DNA of 64,000 nucleotides from an uncultured Pelagimonas sp. (GCA_947497905.1 CANMIH010000001.1:1116001-1180000); one strand, 5' to 3'. Counted from the stretch's first letter, positions 52,102 to 61,053 are shown. Numbers and translations are program-made. Notes: generated from the letters alone by a model not told the origin.

Positions 52102-53409
52102 ATGACTAGAATTCGTAACAAAAACTTGTCGAAAAGAGGAAGAACCCCTGAATATTTGGCGGACGCAGATTTATTCGCTGAAATAAACGATGCTGTTCTG
52201 GATGCCCGTGTTGGAGCTGTCAGTAGCTCAGTCGTTTTAGTAGACCGAGCCACTACGTTAGAACGCGACTTACTGGAAATGACACCGGCGTCTGTCAATA
52301 ACACCGCTGGCAACGCCCCCCACATTCCTGTGGTTCCCGATCAAGACCAAGGCCGGTTTCCCAATAGTGTTAGCGCGCCGAAACCAGGCGAGATCCCCTC
52401 GACGATACCTGCTGAGTTAAACGATTTAGACGATAATCAGGAGGATGATCCTTATCTCTGGATCGAAAATGAACTATATACAAGAGATGCCTATGATAAC
52501 GTCGAAGCTCCATCGTTTGAGGAACTATTTGACGTCAATGTTCCTGATATCAATGATGAAATCCATGAGCCAGACCCGTCTCTTACTGAACCGAATCTAG
52601 AAACCGACTTTTTAGATACATTGACGCTAGTTGATGAATTTTCGGACACGCCACAAGCCCACTACGAAGATGGCTCCGATCTATTGGACGACTGGCTATT
52701 GAATGAGTACGCTATTACGCTGACACAACTGCACCGTTATGTGCACGGTCAACGAAACACTTCAATTTATATACGTTTTTTGGCAGTTTTGGAAGAATTC
52801 CCCCATGCCAGTAGTTATCAAGCGATTAGCCGCTTGGTCCAACAAGGCGCAAACATCCAAGAAATTGAAGCTTGCTCGATGCTTAAGTACACATGGCAAG
52901 AAGCGCCCTGGTTATGGTTGCGCAGAGCACGTGGCGGCGCACGAACTCTAGAAGCTTACGCCGGGGAGGCGAGCACATCACTGCGTTATGGATTAACTTG
53001 GAAGCTTGCGTTCAAGCTGATCAAGCAAGAAGATTTCACTTCGGCCAACGAAGCAATCGAGAATATATGGTTAGATGAATGGCGGATGATGCCTTGGCCC
53101 AGTATGAGTGACTACTGGTTCAATCCCAGTGCTCGCGCCCAGGTGGCGGCATTTATGTCATATCCAACATTTCTGGAATGGCGAAATGAGGCACTTAGCT
53201 ATGAAGATCCAGAGCAATGGTTTTACTTCGACCCAGCAGATCAAAGCCCAAGCCCGCTTCGAATCAACGACGCAGAGGGCAACACATTGTGGAAGTTTAC
53301 TCCAAAATCTCAACATACAGACTCTGGTTATCTTCATGTTCGGTCGTGGGCTGAACGGCAACAAGACATTGAGTTAGCAAGGCAAGCAGAAGAGAAATTA
53401 TCCGAATGA
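52102..53409 (+). CDS. Unrecognised acidic protein, partner of the SNF2-type helicase
   Basis: 435 residues. The first ~210 are strongly acidic and probably disordered (DLDDNQEDDPYLWIENELYT; NVPDINDEIHEPDPSLTEPN). The C-terminal ~220 residues are a Trp-rich helical domain (LTQLHRYVHGQRNTSIYIRFLAVLEEFPH; EAPWLWLRRARGGARTLEAYAG; LDEWRMMPWPSMSDYWF). The stop overlaps the start of the helicase gene (ATGA), so expression is coupled. The acidic tail might mimic DNA or bind the helicase. No known family. Confidence 0.72.
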   Translation: MTRIRNKNLSKRGRTPEYLADADLFAEINDAVLDARVGAVSSSVVLVDRATTLERDLLEMTPASVNNTAGNAPHIPVVPDQDQGRFPNSVSAPKPGEIPSTIPAELNDLDDNQEDDPYLWIENELYTRDAYDNVEAPSFEELFDVNVPDINDEIHEPDPSLTEPNLETDFLDTLTLVDEFSDTPQAHYEDGSDLLDDWLLNEYAITLTQLHRYVHGQRNTSIYIRFLAVLEEFPHASSYQAISRLVQQGANIQEIEACSMLKYTWQEAPWLWLRRARGGARTLEAYAGEASTSLRYGLTWKLAFKLIKQEDFTSANEAIENIWLDEWRMMPWPSMSDYWFNPSARAQVAAFMSYPTFLEWRNEALSYEDPEQWFYFDPADQSPSPLRINDAEGNTLWKFTPKSQHTDSGYLHVRSWAERQQDIELARQAEEKLSE

Positions 53410-56189
53410 CAAGAGCTATTCTACCTCCTAGAGGCGCACACGTCACAACACCTAATAATGAGCTAGGCACTATCGTCAGCCTCAATAGCCGCAATTATCC
53501 TATTCAGGCCGAAGTTCGGTTGAGTTCCGCTCGGCAGTGGTTCGATATCGCTAACTTAAAACCCCACTTACCCATTAATCGCTTAGTTGAAATTGTAGAT
53601 GGCCGAGACGATACTCAAGATGTCGGCTATGTCACCGCATCACGTGTTTTGGCTGGTTTCACCCAAATTTTGGTACAAATTGTCGAAACGGGTGAAAGCC
53701 GCTGGGTAGACTGGAGGATGTTACGCCCTATCAACTCAGTCGAAGCACTGATGGTCAATCGCAGAACTGGGCGATTTGAGGATCATGCTGAACGGGTACG
53801 GTTGCGGATCTTAGCTCGTGCGCTGAAGATTTGGAACGCAAATACTGGTGCCTTTGGTAGATTGGACATAGATCCTTTGCCTCATCAAATTGACGTAGCT
53901 CGTAAGGTAGTCACTTCTCATACAGCCCGATGGTTGATTGCTGACGATGTCGGCTTAGGCAAAACGATTGAAGTCGGTCTGATATTGAATGCTTTGGCAC
54001 AACGGAACCGGTGTCGCCGTGTACTCATCGTTTGCCCAGCGTCATTGACCACGCAATGGAAACAGGAAATGCGAGATCGTTTCAAGCGCCCCTGTGAAAT
54101 CTATAAACGCGACTTCAGCCCCGAACACGTGGATGAATTGAAACTGCGTGACAACGTCATTGTGTCTTTGGATGTTGCAAAGATGGATCAGCACACTGCA
54201 ATGCTATTAGCGGTGGGCAAATGGGATGCGATCATATTTGATGAAGCACATCGTTTGGGGCGTGGGGCGTCAGGTGAGATTACGCTTCGCCATAACCTCG
54301 CGCGCCAACTACATAAACATACTGATGCCTTCCTGATGCTCACAGCAACACCCCACCAAGGAAAAACGGCTCATTTCGCATCCCTTTTGGAACTTGTGCG
54401 ACCTGATCTGAAAAGGGAAATCCGAACTTTGAGTTTAAACCCTGAAATTGTCGGGGACATTATTATTCGCAATCGCAAAAGTCGTGTTACCCATGCTGAT
54501 GGTAAACTTATATTTCACGGACACGACACAATCCGCCACAAAAGCCCAATGACACCTCAGGTCGTCGAAGTAAAATCTGCGCTAGATAGGTATTTAAGAC
54601 AGGGATACAACGCTAGCTCAAACGCAAGAGATCAGACCATTGGGCGCGCCATCGGGTTTGTTATGACTACGTACCGCAAATTGGCTTCCTCATCATTGGC
54701 AGCAATCGAACGTGCATTAGAGCGGCGCTTAGTGCGGCTAAAGCTACAAGGCGAGACAGCTGGCCCTATATTTATGTCTGAGGATGAATTGGAAGGCAAT
54801 GACGAGTTAGAAAATGTTGCGACCATCAGCAGTGTCGGCGCATTTTTTGAAGACGAAATGGATCAAGTTCAGGCCGTTTTGGATCTTATCAGAAAAGCTT
54901 TTCCGCATGATTCGAAGGTCGACACCTTTGTTCACGATGTTCTTATACCTCTGCTTGACAAAGGCGAAAATCTCCTCGTGTTTACTGAATACCGAGCTAC
55001 CCAAAGTTATCTTTTATCCAAAATTGCAGAGGCAAGACCGGGGCTTGTTGCGGTTCAAATTAACGGCTCGATGTCACTCGATGAAAAGGGTGCTTCGGTA
55101 CGCGACTTCAACAACCGGCATGCTCGAGTATTGATTTCGACAGAAGCTGGTGGCGAGGGGCTAAACTTGCAACAATCTTGCCACGTGATGGTCAATTACG
55201 ACCTACCCTGGAACCCTGCTAGGCTAGTACAACGAATTGGCCGCCTTTATCGATATGGTCAAAACCGACGAGTACAAGTCATCAACATGCTATCGGATGA
55301 CGGTTTCGACAATGCAGCCCTAGTTTTGATGATAGACAAGGTAACCGCGATGGCAAGGGACATGGCAGCTGTAAACGGTGAAAACCGGGAGGCCCTAGAA
55401 GCAGACATACTTGGAGAAATCATGTCCAACTTGGACATGGAGAGTATTCTAGAGCGCTCTACCAGTATGAAGTTTTCACAGACTGAGGAAGACATCAATG
55501 CCGCGTTGCGCGCCGCACAACTGGCAAGGGAAGCAGAAGTTGACATATTAGAACACGCGTTCTCCCAAACGACATCAGTTTCTGGAGGGTTTGAGCCACG
55601 TCACATGGTCAGTTTTGTAAAAGGTATGGCCGAACATGCAGGGATTACTATTGCTGGAGAACTCCACAATGGACGAACTTTAGAGTTAGTGCTTCCTGAA
55701 GACACCGTCGGGCGGTGGCCTGAGTTTGGACGCCGGTCGCGTGTACGGTTAACGGTGGACCATGCAATTTCTGATGCCGACCCTACGGTAGTGCTGATGG
55801 ATTTTGAATCTCGGTTTGTGTGTGATCTAGCTCAGCTGTCAGACGACCGTCATGAGTTCGATGGTTTATACGGAGAGACTGGAGAAGTTGGGGATGAACT
55901 ACTGACAGTCCACCAAATTCGTTGGCAGGGGTTAACGGGAAACATCTTACAAGAGGACCTCTTGCCGTTAGTAACGAACCAATATGCATCAAAGGAGATG
56001 GATCGCGAGGACTTTGCAGAACTGCTATTACACCCGCTAACCTCAAATTGCGCGCCAACGGCTTCGAAGGCGGATGGGGCATTGAACGAGAAGATGCAAT
56101 CAGCCTTAGAGGAAACTTTGAAGCGCCGTTCAACCTTTGAAATCATGCCGAGCTTGAACCACACTGCAGCCGCATTGCGTTTCCGATAG
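53406..56189 (+). CDS. SNF2/RapA-type helicase, probable anti-phage defence component
   Basis: 927 residues. RecA-like domain 1: LPHQIDVARKV, Walker A ADDVGLGKTIEVGL, VLIVCPASLTTQWKQE, DEAH box IIFDEAHRLGRG, LTATPHQGK. Domain 2: LLVFTEYRATQSYLL, VLISTEAGGEGLNLQ, PWNPARLVQRIGRLYRYGQNR. This is the SNF2/RapA group, like the DrmD helicase of DISARM. The N-terminal ~130 residues are beta-rich and may be SH3/Tudor-like. The C-terminal ~250 residues are a separate domain. None of DrmA, DrmB or DrmC is present. Codon use and GC are lower than in phage genes. Confidence 0.85.
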   Translation: MTRAILPPRGAHVTTPNNELGTIVSLNSRNYPIQAEVRLSSARQWFDIANLKPHLPINRLVEIVDGRDDTQDVGYVTASRVLAGFTQILVQIVETGESRWVDWRMLRPINSVEALMVNRRTGRFEDHAERVRLRILARALKIWNANTGAFGRLDIDPLPHQIDVARKVVTSHTARWLIADDVGLGKTIEVGLILNALAQRNRCRRVLIVCPASLTTQWKQEMRDRFKRPCEIYKRDFSPEHVDELKLRDNVIVSLDVAKMDQHTAMLLAVGKWDAIIFDEAHRLGRGASGEITLRHNLARQLHKHTDAFLMLTATPHQGKTAHFASLLELVRPDLKREIRTLSLNPEIVGDIIIRNRKSRVTHADGKLIFHGHDTIRHKSPMTPQVVEVKSALDRYLRQGYNASSNARDQTIGRAIGFVMTTYRKLASSSLAAIERALERRLVRLKLQGETAGPIFMSEDELEGNDELENVATISSVGAFFEDEMDQVQAVLDLIRKAFPHDSKVDTFVHDVLIPLLDKGENLLVFTEYRATQSYLLSKIAEARPGLVAVQINGSMSLDEKGASVRDFNNRHARVLISTEAGGEGLNLQQSCHVMVNYDLPWNPARLVQRIGRLYRYGQNRRVQVINMLSDDGFDNAALVLMIDKVTAMARDMAAVNGENREALEADILGEIMSNLDMESILERSTSMKFSQTEEDINAALRAAQLAREAEVDILEHAFSQTTSVSGGFEPRHMVSFVKGMAEHAGITIAGELHNGRTLELVLPEDTVGRWPEFGRRSRVRLTVDHAISDADPTVVLMDFESRFVCDLAQLSDDRHEFDGLYGETGEVGDELLTVHQIRWQGLTGNILQEDLLPLVTNQYASKEMDREDFAELLLHPLTSNCAPTASKADGALNEKMQSALEETLKRRSTFEIMPSLNHTAAALRFR

Positions 56190-56605
56190 GTCGCCCTTTC
56201 TGAATAACCGATTTCGGAGGTGTACTAAGAAAATCAACAAAAACTGTGGCAGGCATCGTCTAGTTATGGCTACCCGTGAAACGATTTTCATGAACTTCGG
56301 CGGCGGGTGATTGCTCTCAACCTAACTATAGCACAGGGTTGCCTGTACAACTATGCAAAGTCCGGATTCTGCGCAAAGCAGTCATCGGTAGGAAACGGGG
56401 TTCTCAACCGTTTCCTGACTTGTTTGCGGAACACTGCGGGGATTCGGTTCAGCGTTGCCAAAAAATTCGATGCATCTCATGGAAGTCTCGAAGATAGGTT
56501 TATTCCTATCTTCACTGTTGACATAGGTTTTATCCTATCTTAATTTTATCCTCATCAGCCGCCGAAGACGCTTTGGCAGATCGCGGCACATGAGGAATTT
56601 TAACG
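56190..56605. other. Regulatory region before the rightward early operon
   Basis: 416 bp without a credible gene. It holds two operators and the strong early promoter near its right end (56492-56546), and the joint between the cargo block and the phage early region. A short ORF at 56307-56543 runs through these sites and is not believed. Confidence 0.6.
56492..56546 (+). promoter_or_regulatory. Repressed rightward early promoter with two operators
   Basis: AGATAGG-TTTATT-CCTATCT (56492-56511) stands just upstream of TTGACA (56518-56523). ATAGG-TTTTAT-CCTAT (56523-56538) lies in the spacer. A 17-nt spacer separates the -35 from the -10 TAATTT (56541-56546). The operators match those at 48.9 kb (TAGG-N6-CCTA), so the repressor should hold this promoter off in the lysogen. 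Confidence 0.82.
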
Positions 56606-56845
56606 ATGAACACTGTTACCGCGAAATTCACCGCCGAGACGCTCGCAGCTGCGACGCCTGTCCTCCCCCTGACATTCACCTGCGCCTGCTGTGGCGACCG
56701 CTTGCACCGCGACGATCACATGCTGGGCGTTCCGGCTAAGCTTTCCCTGCGCGATGAGGTGGTGGCCGAGTTTACCGCCAAGTTTGGCGCCCATGTCTGC
56801 TACGGCTGCGCAGAAGATCCTGAGAACCTGGAGGGCGCAGCATGA
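56606..56845 (+). CDS. Small zinc-binding-like protein, first gene of rightward operon
   Basis: 79 residues. Two cysteine pairs (FTCACCGDRLHRDDH and HVCYGCAEDP) suggest a small zinc finger. It starts about 60 nt after the predicted promoter -10 box. It overlaps the next gene by 4 nt. Function unknown. Confidence 0.65.
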   Translation: MNTVTAKFTAETLAAATPVLPLTFTCACCGDRLHRDDHMLGVPAKLSLRDEVVAEFTAKFGAHVCYGCAEDPENLEGAA

Positions 56846-57048
56846 GCGCCGCCAAACTCAGCGCCGACTATAGCGCCCTCATTGCTGACCTCCACGCCGA
56901 GCGTGACGTTGTCTATCAGCGCGGCATCGAATTCTCCCGCCAGCGCGCGGTGATTGAAGAGATCCAGCGCACCACCACCGATCCAAATGCGAAGGCTCTG
57001 GCAGAGCGCATCATGACCGAGCTGCCCGCGCCCTACCCCGCTCCCTAA
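56842..57048 (+). CDS. Small helical phage protein
   Basis: 68 residues, mainly one long helix (DYSALIADLHAERDVVYQRGIEFSRQRAVIEEIQ) with a proline-rich end. ATGA overlap with the previous gene. No family recognised. Confidence 0.6.
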   Translation: MSAAKLSADYSALIADLHAERDVVYQRGIEFSRQRAVIEEIQRTTTDPNAKALAERIMTELPAPYPAP

Positions 57049-57087
57049 CACTGCCACCCGCACTTTTCGTTCCCTGTGCGGCAACTC

Positions 57088-57127
57088 GCACGGCTTGGGG
57101 CTTCACCACCCCTGTCTCAAGTCGTGC
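57088..57127 (+). other. Long structured RNA element in the early operon
   Basis: GCACGGCTTG pairs over all ten bases (one G-U) with CAAGTCGTGC 20 nt later. Inside it, GGGG can pair with CCCC. It lies in the only real gap between early genes, 20 nt before an AAGGA ribosome-binding site, and has only a short TTTT after it. It may be an attenuator, RNA processing site or protein-binding leader. Confidence 0.55.
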
Positions 57128-57147
57128 GCTTTTCTCAAGGATTTCAG

Positions 57148-57366
57148 ATGCTCGACCACACCTCGGACTCCCTCGACATCCACCACTATTGCCACCGGGT
57201 TGATCCCTCCATCCCGCGCCTCGCCAGGAAGATGGGCGATATCAAGCGCGCGGAGCAGCTGGGCCAAGACCTCAACAGTCCCCATGGTGGCCGGTTTGTT
57301 TTGCTGCTCCAGCGGGTCAAAGCCCGCCGCGTCTGGCTGTGGCGCCGGATCTGGGGGCGCACATGA
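57148..57366 (+). CDS. Small hypothetical phage protein
   Basis: 72 residues from ATG 57148 with AAGGA upstream. HRVDPSIPRLARKMGDIKRAEQLGQDLN is helical; the C-terminus is very basic (LLQRVKARRVWLWRRIWGRT). ATGA overlap with the next gene. Unrecognised; nucleic-acid binding is possible from charge. Confidence 0.6.
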   Translation: MLDHTSDSLDIHHYCHRVDPSIPRLARKMGDIKRAEQLGQDLNSPHGGRFVLLLQRVKARRVWLWRRIWGRT

Positions 57367-57755
57367 TCCGCCGCCCGACCTCCCTCGCCTCCTCCCTCGC
57401 GTGGCACCGCGCCGCTGTCACTGGTGAAGAACCTCCCCGTCATGATGGCCTGCCAGAATGCGGATGGTTCAAGCGCCGGATGATCAAAGGCGGTCCTTGG
57501 GTTCCAGTGCGGATCTATCTGGCTCGTCAGATTGACTCGGCCACCGGTGAGCTGACCGAGGATGAGCGGCTCCGCTGTGAGGTCGAGGGTTTGGACGGTG
57601 GCGATCCCGCAGAGCACTGGACCTACCTCACGCCCATCACCCGCGAAGAATTCAACCACCTGGTCGATTACCGCCTCCGCGACAGCCGCATGTTGGATGC
57701 CCGCCAGCGGATCGACCTCTCTCAATCCCCTACTCTGCCACAAGGAATTTTCTGA
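57363..57755 (+). CDS. Hypothetical phage protein
   Basis: 130 residues from ATG 57363. WVPVRIYLARQIDSATGELTEDERLRCEVEG and YLTPITREEFNHLVDYRLRDSRMLD suggest a small mixed alpha/beta protein of a kind common upstream of phage recombinases. Unrecognised. Confidence 0.62.
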   Translation: MIRRPTSLASSLAWHRAAVTGEEPPRHDGLPECGWFKRRMIKGGPWVPVRIYLARQIDSATGELTEDERLRCEVEGLDGGDPAEHWTYLTPITREEFNHLVDYRLRDSRMLDARQRIDLSQSPTLPQGIF

Positions 57756-58507
57756 TGCTTGATCAAACCATTGCTGGCCCCGGCCATAACAATCCCCCCG
57801 CCTATGATCCCGAGATCCTCAAGGGGCTGAGCGAGACCACGGCAACCTTCATGGAGGCTTCGCAGGTCTGGCTGGATATTGAGGCCATTGCCACGGAAGA
57901 ACACGCCTCACAGCTGACCGATCAGATCGACGGGCTGCGCGGGCTTTGGAAGAAAGTCGATGAGGCGCGCAAGACCGCGAAGAAGCCCCACGACGCGGCA
58001 GGCAAAGAGGTTCAGGACGCGTTCAATCCCCTGTTGAAGAAACTCAAGACTGCGGGCGACAAACTCAAGCCCAAACTGGCGGCCTATGCCGAGCAGAAGG
58101 CGCGGGAAGAAGAAGCGAAACGGGCCGAAGAGCGCCGCATCGCCGAAGAGCAGACCCGCGCCGCCGAGGCCGCAAAGAAAGAAGCCGAGGCCTCCGGCAA
58201 TATCGCAGCCCAGTTAGACGCAGAGGAACAGGCCAAGGCCGCAGAAGAGGCCGCCAAGCGCGCGGAGCAACCGGTCAAGACGCAGGTCAAATCCGCGACT
58301 GGTGCAGGCCGCACCATGGCCATGCGCAAGATCAAGGAAGTGGAGATCGAGAACCCCCGCGTCCTCTTCTTCCACTACCAGAACCATCCCGACGTGATCG
58401 ACACCCTGCGCCGCCTCGCCACCGCCGATGTCCGCGCCAAAGGCTACGACCCCATGGCCAAGCCGATCCCCGGCATCAAAGTCACCGAACGCAATGTAAT
58501 GGCCTAA
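57755..58507 (+). CDS. Coiled-coil phage protein of the recombination module
   Basis: 250 residues. The N-terminal helical part (EASQVWLDIEAIATEEHASQLTDQIDGLRGLWKKVDEARKTAKKPHDAAGKEV) leads to a long Ala/Glu/Lys-rich coiled coil (residues ~110-175). A compact C-terminal domain follows (ATGAGRTMAMRKIKEVEIENPRVLFFHYQNHPDVIDTLRRLA). It sits upstream of RecT, a position where single-strand annealing partners or exonuclease helpers are found. Exact role unknown. Confidence 0.65.
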   Translation: MLDQTIAGPGHNNPPAYDPEILKGLSETTATFMEASQVWLDIEAIATEEHASQLTDQIDGLRGLWKKVDEARKTAKKPHDAAGKEVQDAFNPLLKKLKTAGDKLKPKLAAYAEQKAREEEAKRAEERRIAEEQTRAAEAAKKEAEASGNIAAQLDAEEQAKAAEEAAKRAEQPVKTQVKSATGAGRTMAMRKIKEVEIENPRVLFFHYQNHPDVIDTLRRLATADVRAKGYDPMAKPIPGIKVTERNVMA

Positions 58508-58737
58508 TGGGACGCCCGCTCAAATACCTGGAAGGCGAACCCATCGAGACAATTGAGGACTTCGCCGCAGAGATCCAAGCGGGCCGTTACCTCATCGTCC
58601 GCGTCACCCAACAGCGCGTGCATCCCAGCTGGGCCGCAAGCTGGCAGTTCCGAATGGCACTCAAAGCCATCCAGTCGCGCAGCCTAGCTCGCACGCACCC
58701 AAATCCCGAACACTCAGACAACAAGGTTAAGACATGA
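58507..58737 (+). CDS. Small hypothetical phage protein
   Basis: 76 residues. It starts at ATG overlapping the upstream stop region and ends with the recT start (ATGA). YLIVRVTQQRVHPSWAASWQFRMALKAIQ is a short alpha/beta unit. No family recognised. Confidence 0.55.
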   Translation: MGRPLKYLEGEPIETIEDFAAEIQAGRYLIVRVTQQRVHPSWAASWQFRMALKAIQSRSLARTHPNPEHSDNKVKT

Positions 58738-59699
58738 CCCAACTCCCCGCAAAACAGACCAAAAGCACAGCCTCGTTGCTGATGGACCCGACAAGCTTCG
58801 ATCAGATGTACCGCGTCGGCAAAATGCTGGCCTCCTCGGTTCTCTTCCCTGATCACCTACGCAAAGGCATCCCAGAACAGGCAGCCGCCAATGGCGCGCT
58901 GGTCATGAACATGGCCGTGCGTCTGAATGAAGATCCGCTGACCGTGGCGCAGAACATCTACTTTGTTGGCGGCAAACCCGGCTGGTCTTCTTCTTACATG
59001 ATCGCTAAGGCCAACCAGCACGGTGTGTTCCAGAACCCGATCAGCTGGGAAGTCACCGGGTCAGGCGAGTCCCTCTCCGTCACCGCCTTTGCCGAGCTGG
59101 ACGCCACCGGCAAACGCGTTGAGGCGACCTGTGACATGGCGATGGCCAAGGCCGAGGGCTGGACCAAGAACGCCAAATACAAATCCATGCCCGAGCAGAT
59201 GCTGCGCTACCGCTCCGCAACCTTCCTGATCCGCCTTTACTGCCCGGAGGTCATGGTCGGCGTACCAGCCCAGATCGAAGTCGAGCTCGGTGGTGAGATG
59301 CGGGACATCACCCCGCCATCGCCCGCGCAGGCTGCGCCGGTCCATGAGGATGTCAGCCAGGACAAACCGCAGGACGCTGAGGTGCTGCAGGACGAGCCGG
59401 AGGAAGAACCCAAGCCTGCCAAAACCCGCGCGAAGAAAAAGCCAGAGCCCGAAGCAGGCGCGGCCAAAGACACGGCACCAGTTGAGCAGAGCTCGCTGTC
59501 GCTCGACAGCAGTGACGATGAACAGTTCCGCGGCCTCGCAAACCAGATCAAGAACGACCTGATGGAAGCGCCCATCGAGGACGTGCTCGGCATGTATGGC
59601 CCCCAGATCGATCGCATGGCCGAGGTGGCACCCGCCGTTCACAAGGATCTGATCGAAGAGATCGAAGCCCACCGCAAAGCACAGCAGGCGGCGCAGTAA
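58734..59699 (+). CDS. RecT family single-strand annealing protein
   Basis: 321 residues. The core (~30-190) has ALVMNMAVRLNEDPLTVAQNIYFVGGKPGWSSSYMIAKANQHG, KAEGWTKNAKYKSMPEQMLRYRSATFLIRLYCPEVMVGV, which are the RecT hallmarks. The C-terminal third is acidic and Pro/Lys-rich, then helical (EQFRGLANQIKNDLMEAPIEDVLGMYG). The protein anneals homologous single strands for phage recombination. No exonuclease partner (RecE/YqaJ) is obvious next to it. Confidence 0.88.
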   Translation: MTQLPAKQTKSTASLLMDPTSFDQMYRVGKMLASSVLFPDHLRKGIPEQAAANGALVMNMAVRLNEDPLTVAQNIYFVGGKPGWSSSYMIAKANQHGVFQNPISWEVTGSGESLSVTAFAELDATGKRVEATCDMAMAKAEGWTKNAKYKSMPEQMLRYRSATFLIRLYCPEVMVGVPAQIEVELGGEMRDITPPSPAQAAPVHEDVSQDKPQDAEVLQDEPEEEPKPAKTRAKKKPEPEAGAAKDTAPVEQSSLSLDSSDDEQFRGLANQIKNDLMEAPIEDVLGMYGPQIDRMAEVAPAVHKDLIEEIEAHRKAQQAAQ

Positions 59700-59736
59700 G
59701 CGCCCCTACTAAACATTAAAAGCAAGGAATAACCCC

Positions 59737-60297
59737 ATGTTCTACAAAGACGAACGCCTCGCGCTCTTCATCGACGGATCAAACCTCTACGCCACAGCCA
59801 AGGCCCTTGGGTTCGACATCGACTACAAACAGCTGCGCGCTGAATTCGCCCGCCGTGGCAAGCTGGTCCGCGCAGGCTACTACACCGCGATCAGGGAGGA
59901 CGAGGAGTTCAACCCCATCCGCCCGCTGGTCGATTGGCTCAGCTACAACGGCTTCGACCTGGTGACCAAACCAGCCAAGGAATACACCGACAGTCAAGGC
60001 CGCCGGAAGATCAAAGGTAACATGGACATTGAGCTCTGTGTGCATGCAATGGAGCTGGCCCCTCGGGTGGATCACATCGTGCTCTTCTCCGGCGATGGTG
60101 ATTACCGCCCTCTGATCGAGTGCCTGCAGCGACAGGGTGTCCGCGTCTCCGTTGTCTCCACCATCCGCAGTCAGACACCGATGATCTCGGATGATCTGCG
60201 CCGACAGGCCGACAACTTCATCGACCTGGACAGTTTGCGCGAAAACGTTGGACGTCCCCCCCGTGAAACTGAGCGCGACGATATGGCCGCCGCCTGA
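59737..60297 (+). CDS. NYN domain protein (LabA/DUF88-like)
   Basis: 186 residues. ALFIDGSNLYATAKALGFDID, GNMDIELCVHAMELAPRVDHIVLFSGDGDYRPLIECLQRQGVRV provide the acidic residues of the PIN-like NYN fold, a metal-dependent RNase family. In a prophage it may process RNA or act in defence. It is complete in length. Confidence 0.85.
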   Translation: MFYKDERLALFIDGSNLYATAKALGFDIDYKQLRAEFARRGKLVRAGYYTAIREDEEFNPIRPLVDWLSYNGFDLVTKPAKEYTDSQGRRKIKGNMDIELCVHAMELAPRVDHIVLFSGDGDYRPLIECLQRQGVRVSVVSTIRSQTPMISDDLRRQADNFIDLDSLRENVGRPPRETERDDMAAA

Positions 60298-60360
60298 TCC
60301 CGACGGTCTCTTTCTGTCGCCTCAGGCGGGCGGCAGCGATGGAATGTTGGAGAAACCCAA

Positions 60361-61053
60361 ATGGCTAAAGTCCTGATTGGATGTGAGACAAGCGGAATCG
60401 CCCGCCGTGCCTTTGAGGCGCTTGGGCATGATGTGTGGTCTTGTGACATCGAACCCGCGGAGGACGGTTCAAACCGTCATATACGTTGCGACATCCGTGA
60501 CGGCATCCTGCAAGAGGGTTGGGAACTGCTCGCGGTCATGCACCCACCTTGCACCCGTCTGTGTCGCTCTGGGCGCCGGTGGATGAGCGGCAAAGGTAAA
60601 TGGACACAACCAAAGCAACTCCCAAAGGGGCGCACCCTCAAGGATCTCCGCGAAGAGTTTGAAACCGGCGTGGATGTGTTCACCACATGCTGGGCAGCCC
60701 CCATTGACTGCGTGGCGATTGAAAACCCCGAAATGAATGATCTCGCTTGTGATCGCATGCCGGACAGCCTGCCACGCCCCCACATGGTGCAACCCTTCTG
60801 GTTTGGTGAGCCAGCTTACAAAAACACCGGATGGTATCTGCGCGGGCTCCCCCAGCTCAAAGAAACCAACCGCCTGGAAGAGCCGGAACGTGGATCCGAT
60901 GAGTGGAAAGCCTGGAACCGGATCCACCGCATGCCGCCAGGACCGGAGCGCGCACGCCTCCGCAGCCGTTCATTCCCCGGGATGATGCAAGCCGCCGCAG
61001 CGCAATGGGCGCCGCACGCCGTAGCACAACACGCCGAAAGGAAAGCCGCATGA
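60361..61053 (+). CDS. DNA cytosine methyltransferase-like protein
   Basis: 230 residues. LIGCETSGIARRAFEALGHDVWSCDIEP resembles the SAM-binding start of C5-cytosine methyltransferases. AVMHPPCTRLCRSGRRW has the PPC catalytic motif, and CVAIENPEMN corresponds to the ENV-like motif. The protein is shorter than restriction-type enzymes and has no clear target-recognition domain. Phage genomes carry many such proteins, perhaps for genome masking. It may act together with the MT-A70 enzyme. Confidence 0.75.
   Translation: MAKVLIGCETSGIARRAFEALGHDVWSCDIEPAEDGSNRHIRCDIRDGILQEGWELLAVMHPPCTRLCRSGRRWMSGKGKWTQPKQLPKGRTLKDLREEFETGVDVFTTCWAAPIDCVAIENPEMNDLACDRMPDSLPRPHMVQPFWFGEPAYKNTGWYLRGLPQLKETNRLEEPERGSDEWKAWNRIHRMPPGPERARLRSRSFPGMMQAAAAQWAPHAVAQHAERKAA

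Noticed and set aside
53406-56189. DISARM system
   Set aside because: Only a DrmD-like helicase is present; DrmA, DrmB (DUF1998) and DrmC genes are absent, and the partner gene is unrelated to them.
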